64,000 nucleotides of DNA from Magnolia sinica (GCF_029962835.1 NC_080578.1:52073001-52137000), one strand, 5' to 3'; positions 46,901 through 58,600 are shown, counted from the stretch's first letter. Numbers and translations: made by a program. Notes: generated by a model from the letters alone, not told the origin.

Positions 46901-47080
46901 GGCTTTAACGATGAATCCCACATTTTAGAATAACATAACGCTAACTAATCTACGGGTTTTGAGTCATGCAGATACAATTTAAAGTGATTGATGCAAATTT
47001 CACAAGCAATCGAGTATAACGCTAATTACCCCAAAAAGCTACTAAGGAAAGATTAGCACAAAATTTTCAGGGTCATTACA
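43986..47080 (-). mobile_element. Solo chromovirus LTR, inserted in LTR A2
   Basis: TGTAACGCCCTGAAATTC...GGGTCATTACA, 3095 bases, with perfect target duplicates AGGAC (43981-43985, 47081-47085). The 43986 end equals the reverse complement of the end of the chromovirus LTR at 58785, so orientation is minus. The TATA lies at about 46338-46346 (plus CTATAAATAG; minus CTATTTATAG). A region at 44830-45120 matches the tandem repeats of 57637-57905. No coding sequence. Confidence 0.95.
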
Positions 47081-48727
47081 AGGACCCTTGCCTTGTGTAG
47101 GCATGTTTAGGTACCTTGTGTAGGTCCTAGAGTCAACCTTATGTAGGTTGTAAAGGTCCGAGGTGAACCTGATTTGAAACCTCTGTTAGTGAAACCTGGT
47201 ACACTTAAGGGTTGAGTGTGTCCGCCGGGAGTGGAGTAAGCATATAGCCGAACCACTATATATGACTGTGTTTGGGATTGTTGCTTGCATGTTCTCTTAA
47301 TTCTGTTTATCTTGAATGTTCATATAAAGCATGATTATTTGAATATCTAGAACTGATAAGAATCACATCCCACATACACTCATACACATCATCCATCATA
47401 GACTAATTGTTAACTCTGCTTAATATTTAGTAGTCTTGTGTTTGGATCCTCTACTTGGCTTGGAAGCCATTAGAATTAACATGAGTATATCTTGATTGTT
47501 GCATAATAGATCAAGATTAGGATAAGAGGATTTTAAATTGGCATAAAATTTTATAAATTCCTATTCACCCCCTCTAAGACACTTTGACTTATTCTTACTT
47601 CTACTATAGCGGTCTATACCGCAATTTCACATTCACATTTAGAACTTCTCAAAGAACCCATATTTATAGCCCTCATTTGAGCATCTTTGAAAATGACCTC
47701 AAATTTATGCACTCTATGTAACACCTTCAATGTCATCGAACAACCTTCGATGTCAACGAACGTAACTTGAAACCAAAATTCACGCCTTTTCATACTTGTA
47801 ACGCCTTTCGTACTGCATAACTCTTCATGTCATTGAACATACCTTCAATGTCCTCAAATAGTCCTTTGATGTCATTGAAGGGTATTCGAGTAATCGAGAA
47901 TGTGTCCAGAGTGTTCCAACGAGTTGCTCCAAAATTTTATAAAAAAATCGATGTCATCAAGCAGGTTTTCGAGCAATCGAACAGGGCTTCAATGTCATTG
48001 AGAGCTGCATCCAATTTGTCCAGCAACCAAAGTTGATTTGTATATAATTCTTTGATGTCATCAACTCATATTCAATGTCAACGAACACTAACTTTGATGG
48101 CATCGACCGCTGGTCGATGACATAGACAGTGAAGTTCAGATTCTATGAATTTCTACGCTTTGCACTTTAGACTTTCTTTCTTCTCCACTTGGTTTCCTTG
48201 ATTCTTGGGGTCTTGAAATTGTCAATCTTGGTCTTCTAAGATCCATCCCTTGCCTTGGTGATTCTTAAGCATCAAATCCAAGCTTTTAACATTCTTTTCA
48301 ATCTAAGATCGCATATTTATCTTGCAATACAAACATGTATAAAATATACCCATTAAGCATTATCATGTTCATAAAACCAAGACGTAATCTGGGGAAAATA
48401 TGTAATATTTGTTACTCAACATAGTAATTTTGGGAGTGGAGTAGGTGTGGGTTTAAGCACCGAACCACTATAACTCCTTATGCATTTGTGGTGACTATTT
48501 TATTTGATTTTTTGTCTTCGTTTATTTTGAAAGTTTGATTTCAAAGACGCCATAAAATAAGGTTGTCCTGCATAAAATAATAACATAAGGTTGTCCTATG
48601 AATTAATTGAAACCAAACTTTCAATACATTGTGTGATTGAGACTATTATTTCCGCATTTTATATTTGAAATTGGTATAGTCCTACTCAACCCTCCTCCCG
48701 TATAGGACATTGATAGCTCATCTTTTA

Positions 48728-49021
48728 TAGTTAACATTATAGAGAGAAAATTTTAACTTTTATAGATTATAAGTTGAAATTCATTGAGCACACTAGGATC
48801 ATTGAGCACACTAGGAACTTATTGTTTAACTGCATTCTAATAATTGATTGATGAGGGAGAACTTAGTTTAATGGTGTACTAGTGGTATTAGGTTCTAGAC
48901 TAACATATTTCATTTTTGTATCTTTGAATTTTACTTACATGTATAAGATTGCACATAATGTTGCTTTTCATAAAAAGGTTTAAAATTTGGTATATAAAGA
49001 GTATTTTTCACATGTTTTGCT
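48728..49021 (+). other. Athila 3' noncoding region (+ copy), right part
   Basis: GTTAACATTATAGAG...TAAGTTGAAATTCATTGAGCACACT matches the minus Athila (rc of 29330-29410: ATAACATTATGAAATG...TAAGTTGAAATTCATTGAGCACATT). This proves that the 26458 and 48728 ends belong to one element. Confidence 0.75.
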
Positions 49022-49099
49022 TGTTGGAGCATAAAAATTGGTTAAGGAAGATTGAAGAATATCGAGTTGCACGAGAGGAAAGTTGCGCGGGGGAGGGGT
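49022..49099 (+). repeat. Possible start of a family B (Tat) LTR
   Basis: TGTTGGAGCATAAAAATTGG resembles 20762 (TGTTGAAGCATAAAAAATC), and two family B-like strings follow (gttgcacgag, gttgcgcggg). It is cut at 49100 by another LTR-like start. Only 78 bases, so tentative. Confidence 0.4.
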
Positions 49100-52000
49100 T
49101 GTAAGACCTGACCTGAGTCCATGTGTGTATGTGTGTGTGCATTTCATTTCTCTTGATCCTGCGGTCCTACTGGTCGAATCCTTGCGACCCGTGACCCCGG
49201 GATAGTGTTTGTGGCATCCCTAAGTCCGGTCATGTAAACCCAAATTGAATCAACCCAAAACCTATGCCATCTTGTACGCATCGTTGTTGTAGTTCTGACG
49301 TCACGTCTTATGTGTCCATCTGATGTGAGGATCATAAGTTGTCTACATTTCATTTCTAGCCTTTAATCTTGATCATGTGGCCCACCTAGTGTGAAGAGCA
49401 CATTTTTTAAGGTTGCCCACTCCCTCTTGTGCAATTTCCAACACACACTACCCAACACCACCCAAAATTCCATAACTTACACTACCGACCACCCAAACAC
49501 CACCCACCTATAGCCACCATTTAGACTTAGCCATGATGAGATTTCTCTATCCCATACACTCTTTTTCTAGAAAGAAATTATGAAATTTCTCTTTCCAAGC
49601 CACCATCTCATGATGAGATTCCTATGACTATCCATCTTTCTCCTCTCTCCCTCTCATTTCTCCCTTCCCATTTCCTTCTTCCCACTTGAGAGAGAGGTGG
49701 GACGTCCACACACTCCAGCCCTCTCTCATGATCCATCCAAATTCCATCTCATCTATCTATCTTGGTTTCTTAGAGCATTTGGAGCTTGGTGATCCAAGTT
49801 TGGTGAAGATCTTTTAGGTGGGTGCTCTTCTAATGTACATATTTCTTGTTCCACAGAGCTTGGTGATCCAAGTTTGGTGAAGATCTTTTAGGTGGGTGCT
49901 CTTCTAATGTACATATTTCTTGTTCCATAGCTTAGATCTTCTCTCTTCTTCTTTTGAGAAGTGTACGGCCCACCAATCAATGGTGGAGATATTACACTAT
50001 CCATTGGATATGGCCAAATGGCCCATCTTATGCATGCATGTCCATGCATGGGGTTTCTCCTTGATGGACCCCATCATGGAGGGTTCTTCTCATTCCATAA
50101 CATGATGGGTCATCAAGACACTTGCATCATGGTTGGGATGGCATCCCAGCTATTCATCTTAAATGTAGATCATGCATGCTGATGATAGATGTAAATGCAA
50201 TGTATGGGTGTGATTGTGTTGGGGAAGGCTCAATAGTGACGGAGCCTTCTCCCGATAGCCAGAATATTCTTTCTCTTTTTCCACATTTCTTATAATTTTT
50301 TGATGATGTGTGTGGTCCACTTAGTGGGCCTGCATAGTTTAGAAAAGTCCATCTAGGGTGGGATGCCCATGCCCACCTACATTATGGTTGCGTGTCCCAT
50401 TTGCTGACCGTTATTGATGCATGCAAGTGTGTAACCTTGGGATTTGTTTTGGCCATTTATGGGGCACACTAGGGTGGGCCACAGCAACTAGTTCTTAGAG
50501 TATTTCCCTTTTTATTTAACTTATATAAATGATTTTATCCAAGTACATGTTGCTGTCCAGATTTTTCTGGACAGTTTCTGTTTGATTTTGGACTAGATTT
50601 TAGGACTGTTTGGGGGACTTTTCTTACCCACAAATATACTTTTCTGAAATGTGGGGATCCCATCTTGATGTTCCTCAAATTTGAGGCCCATCTGACTTTG
50701 ACTAAGGCCCCAAATGTGTGGCCCAAGTGAGGTGGACAGTCAGGATTTTCTGGATTGTTCCAGCGACATGATAGTTTGAAAATCCTTAATTATAAAATTA
50801 TTTTTGTATTGGTGGACCACTTATGTGGACCCCACCCTGTGTTGTACATATGAGGGGACATAAAAACTATTTTCCCCTAATTTTTGGAGGTCTTTAGTCC
50901 ACCCCATTAGGATCTTAGATCAGGGCCAGCCAAAAATCTGCACTAACCAGATTTTTGGGCAAGCAATTTTCTTTAATTTTAAATAAATACTTTCCTATTT
51001 CAAAAAAATATGAAACTTTTCTAAGAGGTGACCCACCCATGATAGGACCTACCTACCAAATTTCGAGGTCAACGGACCCCTAAGCAATTGTCGGCGAGAG
51101 CCGGACCGGCCCACCAGGCTGGATGCCGAAGGTTGGGACGTCCAGCATGGGCTAGTCGTCCACCCTTTATTAGGCCCACCTTGATGTGTTTTGTATCCAC
51201 GCTGTTCATCTGTATTGTGACCCACATGGAACATGGCCCACTCCCCTTTGGGATGTCCACATATGGGTCCCACTTTGATGTCCATTGGGGCAGCTATCCA
51301 TGGCCTCATGGACCGCCCAGGCAAGGACACCCAAGCCCATTGGGCTGCTGCTGGACATCCAGTCTAGCAGCATGACCCACCTAATTTAGGTGTTTTGTGC
51401 ACTCCATTAATCTGGTAAGGCCCACAAGGATGTGTGTGGGTCACCAGTAAACTATGATTTTATAAATTGATTTTATTGTTGGACTCCAGCAGCTCAAAAA
51501 AATAGGTGGGCTGGAATTCCAGCAATAGGCCCAAACTAGCTGCCTTTAATGGCATGTTATAAGGAAGCATGGCCCACCAGATTTAAGGGTGTTATATGCA
51601 CATATCTGTCATTTTCCCTGATGAGCCTTTGGGCTTAATTAGTGCACATTCGAGGTCCACCCCAGTTGGTTTTTATTGGATTAATGTTCATAGTTAATTG
51701 TTGGATTTTCTAGGCCCATTTGTCCTGGAACTTTCTAGATAGGCCCCTTGACCTTTGGGGCTATATTTTTCCACTTATTATGATGGGTTTGTGGGTCATA
51801 ACATGCTAGTAGTTGGGCCCTTAGTTTCCCACCAAAAATAAGCTAGTACTTGGGCCAAGTTATGAGTCCCAACTAACTTGAATTAAGCATAAGAAATTGC
51901 CCTTATGGTTGGATTGCTAGGCTGCTCATTAGGCCCATCACAATATTTGGGTTTATGACTTTATGGTTGTACCTAAATCTTACTTGAGGGCCCACTATAT

Positions 52001-52273
52001 TGCCTATGAGTTGGGCTTAGTGTATAGTCCACTAGGTCATGGATTGTTTAGGCCTTGGGCCTTGTTTCATATTTGGGTAGTGGCAGGCTACCTTTTTGGG
52101 ACCCAGTTGAGGTTAGATGTCCTCCTTGGTGGCCCTAAGGTAGGCCCATGGGTTGCTATGGGTGGTTTAAGGCCCACCATAGGCCCTCGTTAGGACCGCT
52201 CATTCCATTAGGCTTTCTTTACCCTCCTTGGCTTTGTGAGCTACCCCAAAGTATTGGAACCCCACTATGAAAT
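49100..52273 (+). repeat. Unassigned LTR-like region rich in GGCCCAC boxes
   Basis: TGTAAGACCTGACC after a purine run (gggggagggg) looks like an LTR start. There is no coding sequence in 3.2 kb. About twenty GGCCCAC/GTGGGCC boxes are spread along it (for example gtggcccacc at 49377, ggcccacc at 51173, 51572 and 52173). Its right end is hidden by the copia LTR that starts at 52274. Family and orientation are uncertain. Confidence 0.4.
49782..49928. repeat. Perfect 74-bp tandem duplication
   Basis: The segment from gagcttggtgatcc at 49782 recurs at 49856 and is identical for about 72 bases up to tgttcca. One recent duplication. Confidence 0.95.
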
Positions 52274-53889
52274 TGTGGTAATGACCGCTTTAGTTGAAGT
52301 AGGAATGTGCCCATATGTCTTAGAGGGGGGTGTATAGGACTTGTTTAAATCTTTTATGATTATCAAAAATCCTATCAAACCCATCTTGAGAAAATGTGCA
52401 TAAATCAGGATTTCTTCAAGGTAACTCTAATGGCTTCTAAGCCAAATAGAGGATCTAGTCATAATACTATTTGACAGATGAATAAGATGCATTTTGTAGA
52501 TTATGATGGATGTGACTGTGTGTGAGGTGTGATCTTAGATATTCAATTATGAAAGCATTTTAAAGAAATCACACGAGTAATCAAAGACTATTATCAATCA
52601 CAAACATAGTCATTTTTATAGTGATTCGACTACTTGTCTACTCCACTCCCAGCGGACGCACTCAACCTTTGAGTGTACCGGATTTCACTAAAGGAGGTTT
52701 CATAAGAGGTTCACCTCAAATCGAAAGTTTTAAATCAAGTTCACTTCTAACTAGTACAACCTACACTTAGGCTGACACAATGTGTCTACACAACACAGTT
52801 TATGCTCCCATGAGCAAGGGTCAACACATAACACCCGACTTTTAGGCCCCACTCGCCAAGGATCCACACAAGGAACCTAACGGAGGTTTCACAACAGGTT
52901 CAACTCTAACTGATGGTTTTAAACAGGTTCACCTCTAAGTAGTTTATCTCTTCACAGAGCAAGGGTCCTTTCAAAGCACCCCCATGTACACTCCCGCCTG
53001 AGGCCTGATACAAGGACTTGTAAGGGGTGAGAAACACCTTTGATCCAATCCTAAGAAGGAATGATCACAGTCCTCTGGACTCTAATGACTTACAGATAAG
53101 TAGATGAGCCTTGTTTAGTGCATTGATGAAGATCTCCTCCTTTGAAGATGAAGAATCTTCAGCTTCCTTGAATCGCAACTTAGAAGATATACCAATACAT
53201 GGCGACGGGTTGGGTTAAGGTTATAATGGAATCCGACTTTATTTAATGTTTTCCTATAAGAGAGATAGAGTGATTCCAATTATCTATCCATTCAAGGCAT
53301 CCCAGCTTAATGATTTGCCATTAAGGTGGTAGCTGTAAGATTCTTGAATGTGGAAGTTCATTCCCCAATCCACTCTATTGAATGTCAATGATGAGGGTGG
53401 ATTGGAGGACGAACTCCCATGAGAGAAAAAGGCTTAGGGTATATGATTTAGGGTTAAACACACAAAAGCACTCTCCCTTTTTCTCTATCCAACAACCAAG
53501 GGCAAGCACTCATTAAGTAGACAAAAGGTTCCAACGGATATAAAACGATCACATTTATGATAGAGTTCGATATCATCGAGCAGGGTCAATATCATTGAGT
53601 GTATACTCTCGATACCATCGACTGGCTGTTCGATGACACGCACTCAAATTTCAAATGCTTTTGAAACTCTTTGCCAGCTAGTCGAGGAAATCGAATGTGC
53701 ATCGATGTCATCTAATTCGAACTCCGATTTGATCAACACGAGGATCGATTCCTCTACATTTGAAAATGAGAGAGACTTGCCTTTGAAATATTTCAGGTCA
53801 AAAGTATGATCGAGGCACACTTGATATCATTGGAATTTGAATGTCGATGATATCGATAGCAGTGTCGATGCATCGATAAATCTAAAGGA
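52274..53889 (-). repeat. 3' LTR of Sirevirus-like copy 2, lacking its first ~740 bases
   Basis: Plus-strand TGTGGTAATGACCGCTTTAGTTGAAG is the reverse complement of the family A LTR end. The match continues through TATCCATTCAAGGCATC and the palindrome field (53565-53889) up to the equivalent of 9238 in copy 1, where the chromovirus sequence begins. Confidence 0.8.
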
Positions 53890-53936
53890 GGAGACATTGA
53901 AGGATTTTAAGTTCGAATATGAGGTAGAAATGATGG

Positions 53937-55600
53937 ATGGAGACACTGAAGGATTTCAAGTTCGAAGTCTCTTACCATCCTGGCAAGGCTAACCTTGTGG
54001 CAGACGCACTGAGCCGCAAGAAGGCATTATCATTCGCGGCTCCATTGATGATAACAGAGTGGGACATGGTAGAGTTTGTGCGAGACTTTGAGCAGAAACT
54101 CATGGTCGAGGAGCCGTATGAGGGCATCGCACATATTCGAGTACAGCCCCTCATTGATGACAGGATTATCGCGGCTCAGACAGACGATGAGCTGTTGGCG
54201 AAGATGAGAGAGCAGGCTAGCAGCGATGAGGACTCAGAGTGGAGAGTTGGTATGGATGTGTACTTACGTTACCATGGCCGCCTATGCGTCCTGAACCTCC
54301 CTAACCTGAGGAAGGAAGTTCTTGAGGCCGCTCATGATTCTAGGATGGTTATGCATCCAGGCAGTATGAAGATAGATCGTGACATGAAGAGGTCATATTA
54401 GTGGGACAATATGAAGGCTCACATAGCAGATTACGTGTCCCATTGTCTCACGTGCCAGCAGGTCAAGGCGGAGCTTCATCGACCTCCTGGTTTGCTTCAG
54501 CCCATGTCCATAGCAGAATGGAAGTGGGAATTCATCTCTATGGATTTTATTTCAAATCTGCCGAAGACGAGGAAGGTTATGATTTCATTTGGGTGATCGT
54601 GGACCGGTTGATGAAATCAGTTCATTTCCTCCCTATCAGAGTTTTGAACTCTGCATATGAGTTGGCCAGGTTATACATCAAAGAGATTGTACATTTACAT
54701 GGAGTTCTCTTGGAGATCGTGTCGGATCGAGACACACGATTCACATCTATCTTCTGGACTCGTATCCAAGAAGCAATGGGTGTGAAGTTGAAGTTCAGTA
54801 CCGCGTTCCACCCACAAACTGACGAGCAGACGGAACGGGTGAATCAGATTCTGGAAGATATGTTGTGGGCCTGTGTGCTGGATTTCAAGGATAGTTGGGA
54901 TGACTGTCTTCCCTATGCAGAGTTCGCCTATAATAATAGCTTCCAGGCGAGTATTAGCATGACTCCTTATGAGGCACTGTATGGGCGCCCATGCAGAGCG
55001 CCGCATTGCTGGGCAGAGATTGGCGAGAAGAGCTTGATTGGCCCGGAGTTAGTACAGGCGACCTCAGAGAAGATCGACAATATCAGGCACTGACTGCTGG
55101 CAGCGCAGAGTAGATAGAAGAGCTACGCCGATACGAGGAGGCGACCGCTAGAGTTCGAGGTCGGAGACCATGTATTTCTCAGAGTTTCGCCTATAAAGGG
55201 AGTCCTTCAGTTTGGCAGAAGGGGAAGCTTACGCCTCGATTCGTTGGCCCATTCCAGATACTAGATCGAGTGGGAGCGGTAGCGTACCGCCTTGCTTTGC
55301 CCACACCACTTGCGGGCGTGCATAACGTATTTCATGTTTCTATGCTGAAGAAATACGTTCCCGATCCTTCCCATATTATCAAATGGGAGCAGGTACAGTT
55401 GAGCGAGGACGCTACATATATACTGCGACCGACGCATATCTTAGACAGGAAGGAGCAAGTATTGCGTAGCAAGGTCATTCCACTTGTGAAAGTGCTATGG
55501 ACACATCACATGGAAGAAGAGGCTAGTTGGGAGACAAGCCGAAGTTCGAAAGAACTATCCTCAGATTCTCGAGGAGTATAAAATGGTACTAATTTTGAGG
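53937..55600 (+). pseudogene. pol: Chromovirus RNase H end, integrase and chromodomain
   Basis: FEVSYHPGKANLVADALSRK ends RNase H. After an N-terminal zinc region (MVMHPGSMKIDRDMKR, stop, then CLTCQQVKAELHRPPG), the integrase core shows Asp in EFISMDFISNLP, Asp in IVSDRDTRFTS and Glu in HPQTDEQTERVNQ, so the DDE triad is retained. The reading needs a stop skipped at 54399 and a shift near 54570. From 55270, LPTPLAGVHNVFHVSMLKKY and PTHILDRKEQVLRSKVIPLV with LWTHH form the chromodomain tail, shifted near the end. Chromodomains steer insertion to heterochromatin. The gene is dead but fairly recent in look. Confidence 0.9.
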
Positions 55601-55628
55601 ATGAAATTTTCATTTAAGGGGGGTAGAT

Positions 55629-58600
55629 TATAACATCTCGGAAAAATCCATACGAAGACCCGAGTACCACCTTAGGCAGAATTACCCAGGACTAAATCTT
55701 TTAGAAATTAGGTTAATATTAGCAAGTGCTAAACTAGAGTGCTTATGAAATTAGCACTAATCACTTTAAATATAATCTGGAAGACCCAAAACGTGCTGAA
55801 TCATTGATGCTACATTATCTTGAAATTTAAAATCCATCCTTAAACCCAGTTGCTCTCGGGAGCACACCGAAACTCCGTATCGGACCTGGACCGCATGTCG
55901 AAAGTCTGATTACCCCAAAACTATACAGTTATGACCACATTACTGGACTTGACAACCCTCTCGGAAATCAAGTCTTGATGGTGTCTAGAATTGCACAACT
56001 TGAGTCCAGAGCGAACAGTGTGAGAAACGTGAAAATATTTAAGAATGAAATTTGAATTTAAGTAATATGAGTGGTGTCACTTGTGAGCCAAATATAAGGA
56101 TTCAGAAAGTCAGAATTTGACCCAAATACACCCTCGGATCAAGAGAAATGTCCCACACATGTCGATGTACTTGTGGCCCTGATCGAGTGACCGTGACCGC
56201 TGAACTGAAACTGGTTCGCCACGTCTAATCTGTAAATTTGATCGGTATGAAAACTCAGCCTAATCTAGATCCATGGTCAGGGAGCTTAAGTTCGACCGCA
56301 CGTGGAAAAGGGGCCACCAGAAGTGCTCCACTGGACCGGAACGGCCCATATTTGGATATAACCTAAGTATACCTTGGCCCTGGGGCCATTTCCATCAAAC
56401 ATGAGCCTATATAAGGACCTTAAACCCCCTCTCTCATATCCCATACGAATTTGAGAAACCTTAGGAGAGAGAGAAGAGAAAAGAGAAAGGAAAAGAGAGA
56501 AAGTAAGAGTGAGAGTTGGAAGATCTTCTTGGGATTCGATCCCATTGCTCCTCGGCCTTAGCTATCGCATCTACATCGCTATTCCGGTGAATTCCATTCC
56601 ACTATTGGGTAAGGAAACCTAACCCTAATCCGTTTTGGGATTTTTAATAGTGTAGGTTATCAAATAGCTAACCTAATTTATCCTATAGGTTGCCAAATCT
56701 GCCGTAGACAAAGACTTAGCTTTAAACTGAGTTCATTACAAGTCTACCAGTGCAAGTTGCGGACTATAAATGTATAGGTTATGGTTTTCAAGGCTTTCAA
56801 TGTCGGTTAATGGTTTATTATTGATGTGGGTGCAATTTCACATGTAAAATGCGATGTTTGTATTGCATTTCTGATATATATGAACTATATTGAGATTTGT
56901 GTATTCCATGTATATGTAGAAAGTATCATTATGAACATGTGTTTGCCATGATTAGTTGTCGTGTGTTTTTACTAGTTGTATGTGTAACAACTCCTTGGTG
57001 AAAGGATTTTTCCTAATATGTGCTATCACCAACATACGTCATGTATGTTGGAATATGTAGTCTAAGTGTTTGTAGAAATGTCTGAATGAACAAGTGTGTA
57101 ATATATTATACTTTATATGGGCGTTGAGAAGAGATTCTCAACTACCTTCACGATGTGTATGATTTCCTCTGTGCAACTTACATTCTTTGCCTGCTTAACT
57201 TAGACACTACTTATGTGTGAATTAATGTTTAAGTTTAAATCCATTAAATTCTCACATGCTTGTATGATTGGAAATTATTGATCCATTATTGTTCTGATTT
57301 GCTTGTATGAGTAGCTGTTATAATTGAATGTGTTTGGGACTACAGAATAGTCCAGGCAATCGGTAATAGGTTCCAATATGGTGGCTGAGGTTGTCTCGCC
57401 ACATAGGACGTGATCGGTGAATCCGAGCCGTACTTGGGATGTCGGCAGTGGTTAGGCCACACGAAGTGCTTATGCACTTCATGTCGATTAACTCAATGTG
57501 TACTCATACTAATCGAGCTCGTCAAGTAACCCGATTGACCCGATGTATGTTCACCATGTATGGACGCTACTTCTTGAATCTAAGGTACCAAACTCACCAG
57601 TGAAAATCCTTTTAAACCTTAGTACCTCGATCCGCTAAGACTCATGAGTCGGGCATGGTGGTATGAGACACCGTGGTCGAGCTGTCGGCCTACGCTGGGG
57701 TGACGAACCTCCCCGTAGTGACCAGTGAGCAACACAGACTCTTGAGCCGCATACGGTGGTATGGGACACTGTATTCGAGCTGTCGGCCTACACTGATAAG
57801 GTGACGAGCCCTTTGTAGTGATCTCGAGTGTACACTAAGACTCCGTAGAGGCAACGAGCCCTTACGTAGCAACAGGAGTACACTAGGCCTGCACTGATAA
57901 GGTGTCAAGCCATTTACAGAGACCTAGATCTGTATCATCGTATGAGATTTACTAGGATTGATGACCCTAGAATGGATCATTGTTTGGGAATTGATATAAG
58001 GGAGGTACATTTGCTTTCCAATCCTGCTGTATGAAAAGGACTAATAATAACTTGGTAATCACGCTCATGCACCGCATTACATGTGCGTTTGGCGTAGCAG
58101 GTCAAGCACTGTGGCAGTGTTGCATGTGCGATCGTAAGATGAAGTTGCTGAGGGAGCGTAGGCGAGGGCATGCATCATTATTCATATCATTCTTGCTTTA
58201 ATCACAATACTTAGGGATGTTTGCTTGTATTGCGTTATCATTACTGCTTAACTGAATTGATAACATGTTAACCTTTGCTTTATATGCAGTTGCAAAATGA
58301 GTTGATCACTCACTCCCACGTTCTGGGACGGTGTTCTGAACACCCACCAGACTCTGTCTTAGTTGCAGATGATGATGCGACTCAAGAGGCGGAGCCTGAT
58401 TTCTATGATGATTAGGACGAGTTCTTATATATGCAGTTCTCCAAGGGTTTCGCTTAGGCCATCCGGATCGATAGGGACAGAGGGTTTATTTTTGTAGTTG
58501 AACTATTTTGAACTATTACTTGTATATGATGACTCAGTAATGTGTTCATATTCTGGAGATCGATCGTGATCTTTTAGTTCATACATGTTTATATGCATTT

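Larger units (their letters stand above)
41651..47629 (+). mobile_element. Solo LTR of family A subtype (A2), split by a chromovirus LTR
   Basis: The start TAAAAGTGCCATGG and the end GCGGTCTATACCGCAATTTCA parallel family A LTRs (1619 and 8500). The LTR pieces are 41651-43985 and 47081-47629, about 2.9 kb. The flanks 41646-41650 (actgc) and 47630-47634 (cattc) do not form a clear duplicate, but the host Athila LTR continues on both sides. TATA-like CTTTATAAGG is at 42775. It contains the 125-bp repeat field and a 40-bp minisatellite. Confidence 0.8.
27630..48421 (-). mobile_element. Athila-lineage Ty3/gypsy element, minus strand, with nested LTRs
   Basis: The target duplicate TAGTA at 27625-27629 and 48422-48426 flanks the element, and the family D LTR joins correctly across it. 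Minus-strand order is 5' LTR (48421 to 38961, itself interrupted), primer site 38953-38935, gag, protease, RT/RNase H, integrase, 3' noncoding, 3' LTR (29108-27630). The 3' LTR is continuous. Three solo LTRs lie inside: 31516-34826 in pol, and 39129-41066 and 41651-47629 in the 5' LTR. No env-like ORF is seen. All genes are broken. Confidence 0.9.
38961..48421 (-). repeat. 5' LTR of minus-strand Athila, in three pieces
   Basis: Pieces 38961-39128, 41072-41650 and 47630-48421 join to match the continuous 3' LTR at 27630-29108, including the palindrome array (47720-48125) and TATA (minus GCTATAAATA at 47661-47670). The interruptions are two solo LTRs described separately. Confidence 0.85.
26459..48727 (+). 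mobile_element. Solo LTR of family D, itself split by an Athila element
   Basis: The LTR pieces are 26459-27629 and 48422-48727. The start TGTAAGTACTTGTG and the end TAGCTCATCTTTTA parallel family C (TGTAAGTGCTATGG; TAGCTTGGCCTTTTCA). The target duplicate TAGTT occurs at 26454-26458 and 48728-48732, and the flanking Athila sequence joins across it. A Sirevirus-style CCTACTCAACCCTCC run lies near the end. TATA (CTATAAATAG) is at 27037-27046. No internal sequence remains, so it is a solo LTR. Confidence 0.85.

Noticed and set aside
41646..47634. Target-site duplication for LTR A2
   Set aside because: The flanking five-base strings actgc and cattc do not match, so no duplication is claimed although the host sequence continues on both sides.
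51049..52193. Small open frames (63-95 codons) in the GGCCCAC-rich region
   Set aside because: Composition follows the repeated GGCCCAC boxes (Gly/Pro/His-rich in all frames); no conserved domain or start context.
49100..52273. 3' LTR of the + strand Athila element
   Set aside because: The start does not resemble the Athila LTR at 27630-29108 and sits after a different LTR-like start at 49022, so it is left unassigned.
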